A DNA stretch of 64,000 nucleotides. Source: Solidesulfovibrio carbinolicus. GTDB lineage: Bacteria; Desulfobacterota; Desulfovibrionia; Desulfovibrionales; Desulfovibrionaceae. The stretch lies in assembly GCF_004135975.1 (NCBI RefSeq), contig NZ_CP026538.1, positions 558,001 to 622,000 of the forward strand, read 5' to 3'. Each line of letters begins with the position of its first letter. The stretch's first letter is position 1. The position numbers and the translations under genes are program-made. The notes under the pieces were generated by a model. It saw nothing but the letters and a program-made list of their open reading frames with translations. It had not been told where the DNA came from and ran no database searches. Shown piece after piece: positions 1-8,505 of this stretch.

Positions 1-1
1 T

Positions 2-1171
2 TCCATCGGTCTTGGCCATGCCGTGCGCGTCATGGCCGTCATTGACGGCATGCGTGCCCTGCTGCCCTCGACGGACTTCCTCGTGTTAAGCGGCGGCTCA
101 GCTCCGTCGATCTTTCTTGGCGAGGGCATCGAGACTATCAAACTGCCCGGAGTGCGCCACGATCTCGACGGGCCCGGCCAGCCGTTTCGGCCGCGTTATC
201 TGCACACTCTGGACCGTGACGCCGTCTTTGCCTGGCGCGGGCGGCTCATCAGGGAGTGTCTCGACGCCTTTGCCCCGGACGTGGTCATGGTCGAACACGC
301 CCTGGCCGGTCTGCGGGGAGAGGCTGCCCCCCTTTTGGCCAGGGCCCGGCGTCTGACCCCGGACGGCCATGTCCTGGTCCATTTGTCCCGGGGCATCCAC
401 TGCGGCGCGCCCATGCTCCTGGCTCCGGCCGCCAGCTATCCCGGACTGCCGCCAGAGGCGGCGGTCACCGGACTGTATGACGCCTTTTACGTGCTGGAGG
501 AAAGGGCCGTGGCGGACGTCAACCGGGAGTTTTTCGGCGACGTGGCGGCACTGGAGCCCAGGATCAACTATCTTGGCCGCATCGCCGCACGCAACGCCGA
601 GGAACTCAACGGCGACAAGCGCGTCGCCGAACTGTGCCTGGGCCGGCCGCTGCTGCTGTTAAGCCTGGGCCGCCATGGCCGCATCCTGGAACTGCACGCC
701 CGCCTGTTGGCGGCCCTGGATCGTGTGCCCGCCGCCCTGGCCGGCGAAACTTTGGTCGTGCTGGACCCTTACCTGCCGCCGGAACAGGTCGCCGCCATCA
801 AGGCCCTGCCGTGCGCGGCCCGTGTCAGGTTCACGCCGTTTATCCCCTGTCTGGAGGAGATCATGGCCGCCGCCGCTGTGGTGGTCTGCCGGGCGGGCTA
901 CAACACGGTCAACGAACTGCTGGTGACCGGCAAGCCGGCCCTGGTCATCCCGGAGAGCCATCCCAGTCGGGAGCAGGAGCGACGGGCCGGCATCCTGTCT
1001 GGACGGCAGGCGGTGGTTCTGACGGAGCAGGCCTGCCTGGACGGCGATCCAGCTGCGATGCTGATCGACCTGCTGGCGCGGCCGGTCCGGTCGGCGACAG
1101 TTCGGTTCGACCGTTTCGCAGTGGGGCGGCGCATCGTGGCCGATCTGCGGCGTCTGGCAAGAGAACCCTGA
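2..1171 (+). CDS. MurG-like glycosyltransferase, 5'-truncated by window edge
   Basis: The reading frame is open to the first bases of the window, so the true start lies upstream; a GTG at 23 is internal. The first visible residues read SIGLGHAVRV, the G-x-GH loop found near the N-terminus of GT28/MurG-like glycosyltransferases. Around visible residue 295 is CRAGYNTVNELL followed by a G-K-P-A-L-V-I-P stretch, the nucleotide-sugar binding signature of the C-terminal Rossmann half. The overall form matches the uncharacterised 'predicted glycosyltransferase' group (COG4671-like). It probably transfers a sugar from a nucleotide donor in the cytoplasm or at the inner face of the membrane. It converges on the radical SAM gene with a 66-bp gap. 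Acceptor and donor cannot be told from sequence. Confidence 0.8.
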   Translation, partial: SIGLGHAVRVMAVIDGMRALLPSTDFLVLSGGSAPSIFLGEGIETIKLPGVRHDLDGPGQPFRPRYLHTLDRDAVFAWRGRLIRECLDAFAPDVVMVEHALAGLRGEAAPLLARARRLTPDGHVLVHLSRGIHCGAPMLLAPAASYPGLPPEAAVTGLYDAFYVLEERAVADVNREFFGDVAALEPRINYLGRIAARNAEELNGDKRVAELCLGRPLLLLSLGRHGRILELHARLLAALDRVPAALAGETLVVLDPYLPPEQVAAIKALPCAARVRFTPFIPCLEEIMAAAAVVVCRAGYNTVNELLVTGKPALVIPESHPSREQERRAGILSGRQAVVLTEQACLDGDPAAMLIDLLARPVRSATVRFDRFAVGRRIVADLRRLAREP

Positions 1172-1237
1172 CCGTTTTTCTTGGCCGGAGCGACTTCTTG
1201 CCTGTCCGGGTGTTCCGGCAGCCTTGCCAGGGCAGTT

Positions 1238-2641
1238 TCAGGCCGGGCGGGTGGCGGCATTGTTTACCGCGCACAGCGCCTCAATCTCTCCGGCCAGCCG
1301 GCGGAACCGCTCCGGGGCGATGGCCGGGCAGAAGGCGTTTTCCGGGCTTTGGTGGTTGTGCCGGGAGGGATCGAAATCCGGGCCGATGGTCCCTTGCTCC
1401 AGACACCGGGCGTAGAGCCGCGTCCCGGGATAGGGCGTGAAGATGCTGTAGATACGCTTGTCGCAGGGCAGGGTCTCCATGAGACGGCGCGTGGCGGCGA
1501 GGCTTTCCTCGGTTTCGTCGGGAAAGCCGACCATGAAAAACGCTTCCAGACGCAGGCCGGCGTCCTTGACGCGCGTCGCCGCCAGCCGGGCCTGGGCCAC
1601 GGTGAATCCCTTGCCCACCCGGGACAGCATGGCGTCGTCGCCGCTTTCCAGGCCCAACTGGACGGTGGAAAAGCCTGCCCCGGCCAGGGCCGCGACGGTG
1701 CGCCCGTTTATAAGCGACACATGGGTTTCGCAGCCGAACGTAAGGCCCAGTCGGGCTTTTTCCAATTCCCGGCACAGGGTGATAATTCGGTCCGGCGTCG
1801 GGCCGAAGGTGTCGTCGTCGAAATGGACGTGGCTGACGCCCCGGCCGGCGAGCAGGGACAGTTCTTCCAAGATGTTGGGGATGCTGCGGCAGCGCACCCG
1901 GTACCCCCAGACCCCGGCCGAGGAACAATAGGCGCAGCGGCGCGGACAACCCCGCGAGGTGAACACGTGGCCAAAGGCCCTGGCTGGATAGATCTCGCCC
2001 CGGACCCAGCGCCCGGGGGCGAGGCTGCCGGGAAAAGGCAGGGCGTCTAGGTCCACCAAGGGAGGCCTGATGGCGGCGCGCGCCGTCGCCCCGTCGCGAC
2101 GCGTCGCCAGCCCCGGCACGTCTGCCGGCAAACACCCCTGGGACAGACCGTTGAGGCAGGCGGCCAGGGTGGCCTCGCCTTCGCCGATGACGGCCGCGTC
2201 GAATTCGGGGTGGGCGAGGAACCCCTCGCCTGCGATGCTGGGATGCGGCCCCCCGGCCAGGATGACGGCCTCGGGTGCGAGGCGTCGGACCCGGTCGGCG
2301 ACGATGCGGGCCGAAGCTAGAAGCGGGGTGCGCACCGTGATGCCGACCACGTCCGGGGCAAAGGCGGCCACGGTCTGGTCCACCGCTGAAAAGGCCGGGT
2401 GATCCTTGGCGACAAGCGCCTGGCGGTAGGCGGCGTAGCCCGGTCCGGCTAGGTAAGGGATGGCGAAGGGTTCCGGGGCGGGGTGGAAATCGGCGTTGTG
2501 GAGCAGCACGTCCACGTCGGCGTGGGCCAGGGCGTAGGCGGCCAGTGAGGCCAGCCCCAGGGGTGCCTTGCACAGCCCGTAGCCGTTTTTGTACAGACAG
2601 TAGAAGGGAGGTTCGACGAGGAGCAGGCGAAGCGGTCTCAC
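1238..2641 (-). CDS. B12-binding domain radical SAM protein
   Basis: A 467-residue protein. The first ~150 residues resemble a cobalamin-binding Rossmann domain (LLLVEPPF start, later ILAGGPHPS and VIGEGEATL). The radical SAM core follows, with CPRRCAYC at about residues 229-236 holding the three 4Fe-4S cysteines. This layout is that of BchE/HpnP/HpnR-type enzymes (methylases, cyclases and related activities); the substrate is unknown. The GTG start at 2641 is chosen because a GGGAGG ribosome site lies about 6 nt upstream and the GTGA overlaps the stop of the upstream phosphatase, which implies translational coupling. The frame stays open upstream, but that part is antisense-like low-complexity P/G/R sequence. 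Position in a polysaccharide locus suggests modification of a lipid or sugar, which is inference. Confidence 0.85.
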   Translation of the reverse strand: MRPLRLLLVEPPFYCLYKNGYGLCKAPLGLASLAAYALAHADVDVLLHNADFHPAPEPFAIPYLAGPGYAAYRQALVAKDHPAFSAVDQTVAAFAPDVVGITVRTPLLASARIVADRVRRLAPEAVILAGGPHPSIAGEGFLAHPEFDAAVIGEGEATLAACLNGLSQGCLPADVPGLATRRDGATARAAIRPPLVDLDALPFPGSLAPGRWVRGEIYPARAFGHVFTSRGCPRRCAYCSSAGVWGYRVRCRSIPNILEELSLLAGRGVSHVHFDDDTFGPTPDRIITLCRELEKARLGLTFGCETHVSLINGRTVAALAGAGFSTVQLGLESGDDAMLSRVGKGFTVAQARLAATRVKDAGLRLEAFFMVGFPDETEESLAATRRLMETLPCDKRIYSIFTPYPGTRLYARCLEQGTIGPDFDPSRHNHQSPENAFCPAIAPERFRRLAGEIEALCAVNNAATRPA

Positions 2642-3225
2642 GGCCGTCCTCCCGGCCCTGGGGGCGCGGGATCGAGCCAGACCACGCCCGTTGCGGCAAT
2701 CTCGGCCACGACTCCGTGAGGCTGGGTGAACGCCAGCAGTTCCCGACGCGGCCAGCCGTAAAGAAGCTGCAGCAGCACTCGGTTGACCACGGCGTGGCCG
2801 ACCACGGCCGCCGGTCCCCGGTCCAGGGACGGACGTATGGCCGTGAGCGCCTGTTCCACGCGCGCCTCGGCGTCGGCCAGGGATTCGCCGCCGGCCGGGC
2901 GGTCGGTCCAGTCCCGGCGCAGCGGCCGGTCCGGGGGGCAGACGTCGTGTCTGGGGCGGCCCTCGAAGATGCCGGCGGACAGTTCGGCCAACCCCGGGAG
3001 GATTTCCCAGGGAGCGCCGACCTCCCGGGCCAGGACGGCCGCCGAGGCCGTTGCCCGGCGCAGGGGGGAGGCAAAGATGCGGCGGATGCCCCGCCCGGCC
3101 AGGGGACGGCAGGCCGTCGCCAGGGCGGCCAGGGCGTCTGGCAGGGCCGGCGGGTCCGAGGACCCGAGGACGAGCCCGTCGCGGTTGGCCTGGGTCGCCG
3201 CGTGGCGCAAAAGGTACAGGATCAT
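2638..3225 (-). CDS. Histidine phosphatase family protein
   Basis: A 195-residue protein of the phosphoglycerate-mutase/CobC-like superfamily. The catalytic motif LLRHAAT places the phosphorylated His at residue 8 and Arg at 7. A second Arg is in SPLRR near 56, Glu near 81 in LAELSAGIFEG, and the second catalytic His at 144 in VVGHAVV. It is the expected length for a single-domain member such as alpha-ribazole phosphatase (CobC). The downstream partner binds B12, so a CobC-like role is possible, but generic sugar-phosphate phosphatase activity is equally likely. ATG at 3225 is the first start that gives the standard N-terminal beta strand. Its stop overlaps the next GTG start by four bases. 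Confidence 0.85.
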   Translation of the reverse strand: MILYLLRHAATQANRDGLVLGSSDPPALPDALAALATACRPLAGRGIRRIFASPLRRATASAAVLAREVGAPWEILPGLAELSAGIFEGRPRHDVCPPDRPLRRDWTDRPAGGESLADAEARVEQALTAIRPSLDRGPAAVVGHAVVNRVLLQLLYGWPRRELLAFTQPHGVVAEIAATGVVWLDPAPPGPGGRP

Positions 3226-3381
3226 GGTTCCCGCCTGCCGGCCCGGGCGCTGCCGGCCGGTTGATCGCCGTCGGCGGCGTTGCCGCCAAAAACCGAGCCT
3301 CTTTCTAGGCAGGCTGCGCCGGCAGGTCAATCCGCGACTGTCGGCAGTCTGAAGCGTACCGGGCAGGGAGCCCTGGTTGCC

Positions 3382-5577
3382 ATGCACAACCCCGAACTGC
3401 CGCCCGAATTGTTCCGGGGAGACCGGTTTTTCGCCACGGACACGCTGGTGTCGCTCCAGATCTTGCCCCTTGAGGCCGCCGGAGTGCATCCACTGTGTCT
3501 TGCCCTGCCGCTGGCCCACCATGAATGCGACTTGTCGGCCTGGGACGGGCTGGCGCTCACGGCCGTCAACCGCACCAAGCAGCCGCTCGCGGTGGGCTTG
3601 CGCCTAGTTCATGCCGGGGAGGGCCAGCCATTTTCGGTCACCGGCGGGCGGGAGCAGTTGCTGCCCGACGAACCCAGGCGCATTTTCTTTCCCTGGAGCG
3701 GCTTTGGCTCGTATGGCCAGATCGGGGGATGGCGTCGGGTCACGGCCATCAAGGCGGTCTTTCGACGGGAACGCGGCCAGGACGGACCGCCTGTGCTGGC
3801 CGCCGCCGTTATTGGACTGGAGGCCGTCAGGCGCAACGGCGTGGTTGGACCCAGGCTGACCGAGGCTGGTTTGGTCCAGGTGCTTGACCGGCCTGTGGCC
3901 GAGGCCCTGAGCTGTCGGGCGTTTCCGGCCTACGCCGTTTCTCCGGCCATTCTCGCCGTCCCGCCCCCGGTGTTCCCTTACCCGCTGGAAAGGCCAGGGG
4001 CGGTGGGGCGCGGCCAGATAATGGGGCAGGCCCCCGGCCTGCCGCCGGACTGGGAGGCCGATCCGCAAGGCGAACTGGAATGGCGGCATTTCCTGCACCG
4101 CCATCATTTTCTACGCCCGCTCCTGCAGGCTGGGGGGGACCGTTCCGGCCAGGTTGGGGCCATCCTGTCTGACTGGATTGTGCGCCATCCCGTGCCCCTG
4201 GACTCGGACGGAGGGGCCGGGCCGTCCTTCGAGACCCTGTCCGTGGCCTGGCGGCTGCGGGAATGGATTTACGCCCTGGCTGCGGTCTGGAACCGGCCGG
4301 CCTTTGCCCCGGCGGCGAAAAGCCTGATCCTGCGCTCGGTCTGGGAGCAGGCCCGGCACCTGCGCGACCATCGGGGCCATCCGGGCAACTGGCGGCTGGT
4401 GGAGGCGGCGGCCCTGGCCCTGGCCGGGCTGGCCTTTCCGGATTTTTGCGAGGCCGACGCCTGGGTGGAGGAGGGGCTTGCCCGTCTGGGGTGCGAGGCC
4501 GGGAGCCAGTTTCTGGACGACGGCGTCCATGGGGAACGCTCGCCGCTGTATCACGGCATTTGCCTTCAGGCCTGCTTGGAGGTCTGGCTGGCCACCCGGG
4601 AAGCCGGGCATCGCTTTCCCGGCTTTTCGGACCGGGACATCGTGCGCTGGTTGGGTGTCCTGGCAGCCCTGGCCCGGCCAGACCGGAGTCTGCCGTCCCT
4701 CAATGATTCGGGCAGCGTCGACCGGGATGCCAGGCCTTTGCTGGGCCTGGGGCGGGAACTGCCGGGGGGGACGGCGGCGCGCGTCCCGGTCGGGCCGGTT
4801 TTGCTTCCCGACGCCGGCTTCGCCGTGTTGCGCCGGGGGAGGGATTTCGCCCTGCTCAAGGCCGGCCCCAGGCCGCCTGCCCATGCCCACGAAGACGACA
4901 TGGCCGTGGAGGCCTGTCTGGCCGGCCGCCCCGTGCTGGTCGATCCCGGCATCAGCCGCTACGCGCCATCGCCAAGGACAGAAGCCTGTCGTTTGGCGGC
5001 GGCCCATTCCTGTCTACTGACCGACGTCTCCCTGGGACGGGCAGAAGGGCTGTCGCTTGCCCAAGCGGAGGGTCTGCTCGTGGCCTCGGCCGCGCGCCGG
5101 GGCGAGGGGCTGGTCCATCGCCGTGACGTCTGTCTGTTGGAAACGGGAATCGTGGTGGTGCGCGACGTGCTTTCGGGAGTCGTTGCCGGGGAGGTGCGGG
5201 TCCATTGGCAGTTCGCCCCGGGCTGGTTGCGGCTGGGGCGGCGCAGTCTGATCGCCCGGGGAGAGGGGTTCCGCTTTGTGCCGTTTTTGGGCGGGATAGG
5301 CGTTTCAGCCCGCCTGCGTCAGGGGCGGCCGGGGCCGACGGGCGGCTGGGTTTCCTGGGCCGGTCGGGACGTTGTCGCCCCCCATCTGGAATATGTCTGC
5401 CGGCCCGACGGGCCGTGCTGTCTGTGGTGGGCGCTCCTGCCGGCTGGAGAGGCCCGTCTGGACCAGGAGGGGCTGCGCGTTATCCATCTCGACGGGACCA
5501 TCAGCCTTCTTGCGGCAGATCCCTGGACCCTGCGCCGGTCGCCTCCCCGCCGCACCACGCGAAAAACGCGTCTATGA
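3382..5577 (+). CDS. Heparinase II/III-like protein
   Basis: A 731-residue protein. An alpha-helical toroid-like region (about residues 230-470, with DDGVHGERSPLYHGI) precedes the C-terminal heparinase II/III beta domain. That domain has the recognisable segment HAHEDDMAVEACLAGRPV and then LVDPGISRY from about residue 500. Family members are polysaccharide lyases acting on uronic-acid polymers; many sit in capsule or exopolysaccharide loci, where they act on the polymer being made. No signal peptide is evident, so it may work in the cytoplasm or its start may be mis-set. ATG 3382 has a weak GGGAG about 11 nt upstream; the frame is open 34 codons further up to a poorer start. Its last 77 bases overlap the convergent GSCFA gene. 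Confidence 0.8.
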   Translation: MHNPELPPELFRGDRFFATDTLVSLQILPLEAAGVHPLCLALPLAHHECDLSAWDGLALTAVNRTKQPLAVGLRLVHAGEGQPFSVTGGREQLLPDEPRRIFFPWSGFGSYGQIGGWRRVTAIKAVFRRERGQDGPPVLAAAVIGLEAVRRNGVVGPRLTEAGLVQVLDRPVAEALSCRAFPAYAVSPAILAVPPPVFPYPLERPGAVGRGQIMGQAPGLPPDWEADPQGELEWRHFLHRHHFLRPLLQAGGDRSGQVGAILSDWIVRHPVPLDSDGGAGPSFETLSVAWRLREWIYALAAVWNRPAFAPAAKSLILRSVWEQARHLRDHRGHPGNWRLVEAAALALAGLAFPDFCEADAWVEEGLARLGCEAGSQFLDDGVHGERSPLYHGICLQACLEVWLATREAGHRFPGFSDRDIVRWLGVLAALARPDRSLPSLNDSGSVDRDARPLLGLGRELPGGTAARVPVGPVLLPDAGFAVLRRGRDFALLKAGPRPPAHAHEDDMAVEACLAGRPVLVDPGISRYAPSPRTEACRLAAAHSCLLTDVSLGRAEGLSLAQAEGLLVASAARRGEGLVHRRDVCLLETGIVVVRDVLSGVVAGEVRVHWQFAPGWLRLGRRSLIARGEGFRFVPFLGGIGVSARLRQGRPGPTGGWVSWAGRDVVAPHLEYVCRPDGPCCLWWALLPAGEARLDQEGLRVIHLDGTISLLAADPWTLRRSPPRRTTRKTRL

Positions 5578-6502
5578 CCGCATCCAGTGCTTCCTGGCAG
5601 ACGTGGAAGTTCTCCCGGCCGGCGGCAAACACCGGCAACCCCCGGGCCGGGCGCTGGAGCATGGCCAGCTCGTAGGCCGGGAAATACAAAACGCCGGCAT
5701 GGCGGGCCGCAAACTCCTCGGCCGCCACACGCAGCACGGCCTTGGCGTGGCAACTGGCGGCAAAGACGTCGGCATCCTCCCGGAAGGTGGCCCATTGCTG
5801 GATGGGCGACAGGACCAGCACGAGCCGGCAGTCTGGATTGGCGGCGCGCAGCAGGGCCAGCACGCCCTTCAGAGCGGCGATGTTCTCGGCCACGCCCGTG
5901 GTCCGATGCCGGTAGCGGCCCATGTCGCCGCCCTCGATCACATACGGCCCGGACGGCAGGCACAGCACCGCTCCGGTTTCCGTATCCTCCCAGATTTCGG
6001 TGTAATCAAGGCTGAGGACCAACGCTTTCGCCGTGGTCAGCACCCGGCGGGCGCAGCGGCGATGCCGGGCGAAGTCCGCTTCCGCCGCCTCCATGTCGTC
6101 GTACAGGACAATGCGTCGGTAAGGGTCCTGGATCATGCCGGTTTGCGGGGATATCCACCAGCGCGGCTGTGGGACGGCGTCGGTCAGGGCGTATTCCAAT
6201 ACCTGACGCACGGAGAAGAGGTTGTACAGGCGTTCCCAGGCGGCGCTGGCATGTCTGGCGGCCGGGTTGCCGGCCTCTTCCTGAAGGAAGTTCCAGCCCC
6301 GGGCCAGCAGCCGGGTCTTGAATTCCCGGATAAGGCACGAGCCGATGCCGGCGATGGGCGTTGTCGCGTCAATGTCCGGCCGGGAACCGGCGGCCAGGGG
6401 ATAGCGGCCGGCCGGAGGGTTGTCGTAGGAGCCGGGCCAGACCTGCCAGGAATGGAAACGGCGCAGGGGATGGACGTCGCATTGGCCGGTCTTGGCGGTC
6501 AT
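5501..6502 (-). CDS. GSCFA domain-containing protein
   Basis: A 333-residue protein. The family's name-giving motif appears as IGSCLIREF at residues 53-61, with the Gly-Ser-Cys block where a GDSL/SGNH-like hydrolase nucleophile would be. Later blocks LVLSPIQ and FPAYELA fit the PF08885 GSCFA family, often found with capsule or LPS genes and proposed to be SGNH-like esterases or acyltransferases acting on glycans. The ATG start overlaps the stop of the upstream methyltransferase gene (ATGA, 6499-6502), so the two are coupled. Its 3' end runs 77 bases into the convergent heparinase-like gene. The biochemical role is not established. Confidence 0.8.
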   Translation of the reverse strand: MTAKTGQCDVHPLRRFHSWQVWPGSYDNPPAGRYPLAAGSRPDIDATTPIAGIGSCLIREFKTRLLARGWNFLQEEAGNPAARHASAAWERLYNLFSVRQVLEYALTDAVPQPRWWISPQTGMIQDPYRRIVLYDDMEAAEADFARHRRCARRVLTTAKALVLSLDYTEIWEDTETGAVLCLPSGPYVIEGGDMGRYRHRTTGVAENIAALKGVLALLRAANPDCRLVLVLSPIQQWATFREDADVFAASCHAKAVLRVAAEEFAARHAGVLYFPAYELAMLQRPARGLPVFAAGRENFHVCQEALDAVIDAFFAWCGGEATGAGSRDLPQEG

Positions 6503-7296
6503 CGCCTGGCTCCGACCATGAGGCTCCAGCCGAGCCGGTTCGACGGAAAAAGGCGGCCCAGGGGGCGGTCCAGGGCGGCGAGGGCCTCAATGCGCCGGAA
6601 GGCCCGTCTCGAGCCCGGAGGCAGGGGCAGCTTGTGGGGCAGGATATACGCGCCGCGCCAGGCGTAGGGCGTCAGACCCGCCCGGCGCAGCAGCCGGGCC
6701 AGGCTTCGCGGGGAATAAAAGCGCCGATGGGTGGCGTCCCAGCCCATCCAGTCCCGTTGCCCCAGAATCAGCCGCCGCCAGCCGCCTTCCAGCACGAAAT
6801 TGAGCGACCAACTGTTCTGGGTGGCCAGGACCAGCCGGCCGCCCGGGGCCAGATGCCTGGCCACAGCGTCGAGCAGACCCTGATCGTCGGCGACGTGCTC
6901 GAGCACGTCGCGCAGGCAGATGGCGGAAAACCGGGCGTCAGGGGAAAGGGCGGGCTCGTCGGCGGCGACGAACGCCGTGCGTTCGGCCAGGCCGCCACGC
7001 CTGGCCAGCAGGGTGGCGGCGGCTGCGGCCTCGGGCAGTGCGTCCAGGCCCAGGGCCAGGGTCGCGCCCCGTTTGGCCGCCTCCACGGCGAAAAAACCGG
7101 CACCGCAGCCGAAATCGAGCACCTTTGCGCCGGCGAGGTCGCCCAGCAGCGCAAACAGGTGTTCGTTTTTGATCCGGCTGTAGGTCAGCGCCTGTTGGGC
7201 GGCCCCGGCCGCCAGCACCGTTTCCGGGTCCTGCTGGCGCAGCCAGTGTTGCGGCGGATAGCCCTGGCCGGGATCGCAAGGGTTGTGGGCTACCAC
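6499..7296 (-). CDS. SAM-dependent class I methyltransferase
   Basis: A 265-residue protein with the class I methyltransferase signature VLDFGCGAGFF at residues 59-69 (SAM-binding motif I). The motif I strand-2 region LALGLDALP follows, then motif IV-like ICLRDVLEHV and a post-motif LAPGGRLVLAT. These match UbiG/Methyltransf_11-like O- or C-methyltransferases. In this context it may methylate a sugar or glycan terminus (inference). The start is GTG at 7296, seven bases inside the upstream glycosyltransferase, with a GAGGTC-like ribosome site. The three genes 8459 to 5501 form one translationally coupled minus-strand unit. Confidence 0.85.
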   Translation of the reverse strand: MVAHNPCDPGQGYPPQHWLRQQDPETVLAAGAAQQALTYSRIKNEHLFALLGDLAGAKVLDFGCGAGFFAVEAAKRGATLALGLDALPEAAAAATLLARRGGLAERTAFVAADEPALSPDARFSAICLRDVLEHVADDQGLLDAVARHLAPGGRLVLATQNSWSLNFVLEGGWRRLILGQRDWMGWDATHRRFYSPRSLARLLRRAGLTPYAWRGAYILPHKLPLPPGSRRAFRRIEALAALDRPLGRLFPSNRLGWSLMVGARR

Positions 7297-8459
7297 ACGA
7301 CGACCTCACGCATGACAGCCTCCCATTCCTGACGTTCACGCTCGGGAGAAAAAAGGGCCATGCGCCGGGCCGCCTGACCACCAAGAGCGGCGGCCAGTCC
7401 GGGGTCGGCCCGCAAACGGCCCAGGGCCGTTTCCAGTTGTCCGGCTTCCCCCCAGTCGACCAGCAGGCCGGACACGCCATCCTCCACAAGTGTCGTTGTC
7501 GCACCCACCCGGGTGGCCACGCAGGGCAGGCCAACGGCCATGGCCTCCATAAGCACATTGGGACAGCCTTCGGACACTGAGGGCAGGACAAAGACGTCGC
7601 CCTGAGCCAGCCACTCGGGCATGGCTTCGTGGGGCACGACGCCGTGCGGCCGCACCACGTCGGCCAGTCCGTAACGGTCGATGAGGGCGTCGCGAAGGGG
7701 GATTTCCTCGGGCCGGGTTTCGCCGGCGAGGTCCAGAACGATCTCCCCGGTTCGGCGCAGCGCGGCAATGGCTTTGATGAGATACGGTAGTCCCTTGGCA
7801 TGCTTGAAAATGCCGGCCGCGCGCACGGAAAATGGCCCTTGCTTTCGGGGGCCGGGCCAGCGTGCCGCTCCTTGGACCACGGAGTTATATATGACGCGGG
7901 ATTTGTCGCGGATCGGGACCAGGGCGTCGGCCAGAGCCAGGAGATCCTCGGCCAGAAAGACAAGCCGGTCGGGGTTTTCCAGGGCGCTGCGGCAGGCCGC
8001 CGTCTTCTCCGGGCTAAAGACGTATTTTTTTACGTCGTTGCCCACGGCGCAGGCCACATGGGGCCGTCCTTCCCGCTTGGCCAAAAGCCCAGCGACAAAG
8101 CCTGTCGGATAGAGAAAAAAGGACAGGAATGCGTCGAAACCTTCCTCCCGATGGAGCATTTCCAGGCTCTCGAAGAGCATTTGCAGGGTCAGGGTGTGAG
8201 GGCAGTCCCACAGCGCACGGCCCTGTGGAAACGTTTCGCGACCCACGGTGACCTCGTGCACCACGATGTCACCGTGATACTCGGTCGTGCGGTTCTCGTC
8301 CAAAAGAGGCGGCAGACCGTCCACGGTCCTGTGGTGGAACACATGCACGGTCGCGCCAAGCCCGGCCAGATGCTCAGAGACCCGAAGGGCCGTGCGGGCC
8401 AGGCCGCCCCAACGCAAGGGCGGATACTCAGGGGTGACGAGGCAGATTTTGGGCGGCAT
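7290..8459 (-). CDS. Glycosyltransferase family 4 protein
   Basis: A 389-residue GT-B glycosyltransferase. The N-terminal domain begins ICLVTPEYPPLRWGG, the usual GT4 opening with the glycine-rich loop. The C-terminal domain has VLPSVSEGCPNVLMEAMAVG at roughly residues 285-305, containing the E-x7-E motif that binds the nucleotide-sugar donor, and then GVSGLLVDWG. It likely adds one sugar in assembly of a surface glycan. ATG 8459 is the only start that yields the complete N-terminal strand. It is divergent from the next glycosyltransferase, with just 46 bp between the two starts, so both promoters must lie in that gap or within the neighbouring coding regions. Confidence 0.88.
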   Translation of the reverse strand: MPPKICLVTPEYPPLRWGGLARTALRVSEHLAGLGATVHVFHHRTVDGLPPLLDENRTTEYHGDIVVHEVTVGRETFPQGRALWDCPHTLTLQMLFESLEMLHREEGFDAFLSFFLYPTGFVAGLLAKREGRPHVACAVGNDVKKYVFSPEKTAACRSALENPDRLVFLAEDLLALADALVPIRDKSRVIYNSVVQGAARWPGPRKQGPFSVRAAGIFKHAKGLPYLIKAIAALRRTGEIVLDLAGETRPEEIPLRDALIDRYGLADVVRPHGVVPHEAMPEWLAQGDVFVLPSVSEGCPNVLMEAMAVGLPCVATRVGATTTLVEDGVSGLLVDWGEAGQLETALGRLRADPGLAAALGGQAARRMALFSPERERQEWEAVMREVVVW

Positions 8460-8505
8460 AGCATTGTCCTTGATACCGGTTGAGGCTGATCCTATCATCG
8501 GCAGC

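Noticed and set aside
2642-3289. N-terminal extension of the radical SAM gene by about 216 codons
   Set aside because: The extension is P/R/G-rich shadow of the phosphatase gene; the GTG at 2641 has a ribosome site and coupled overlap.
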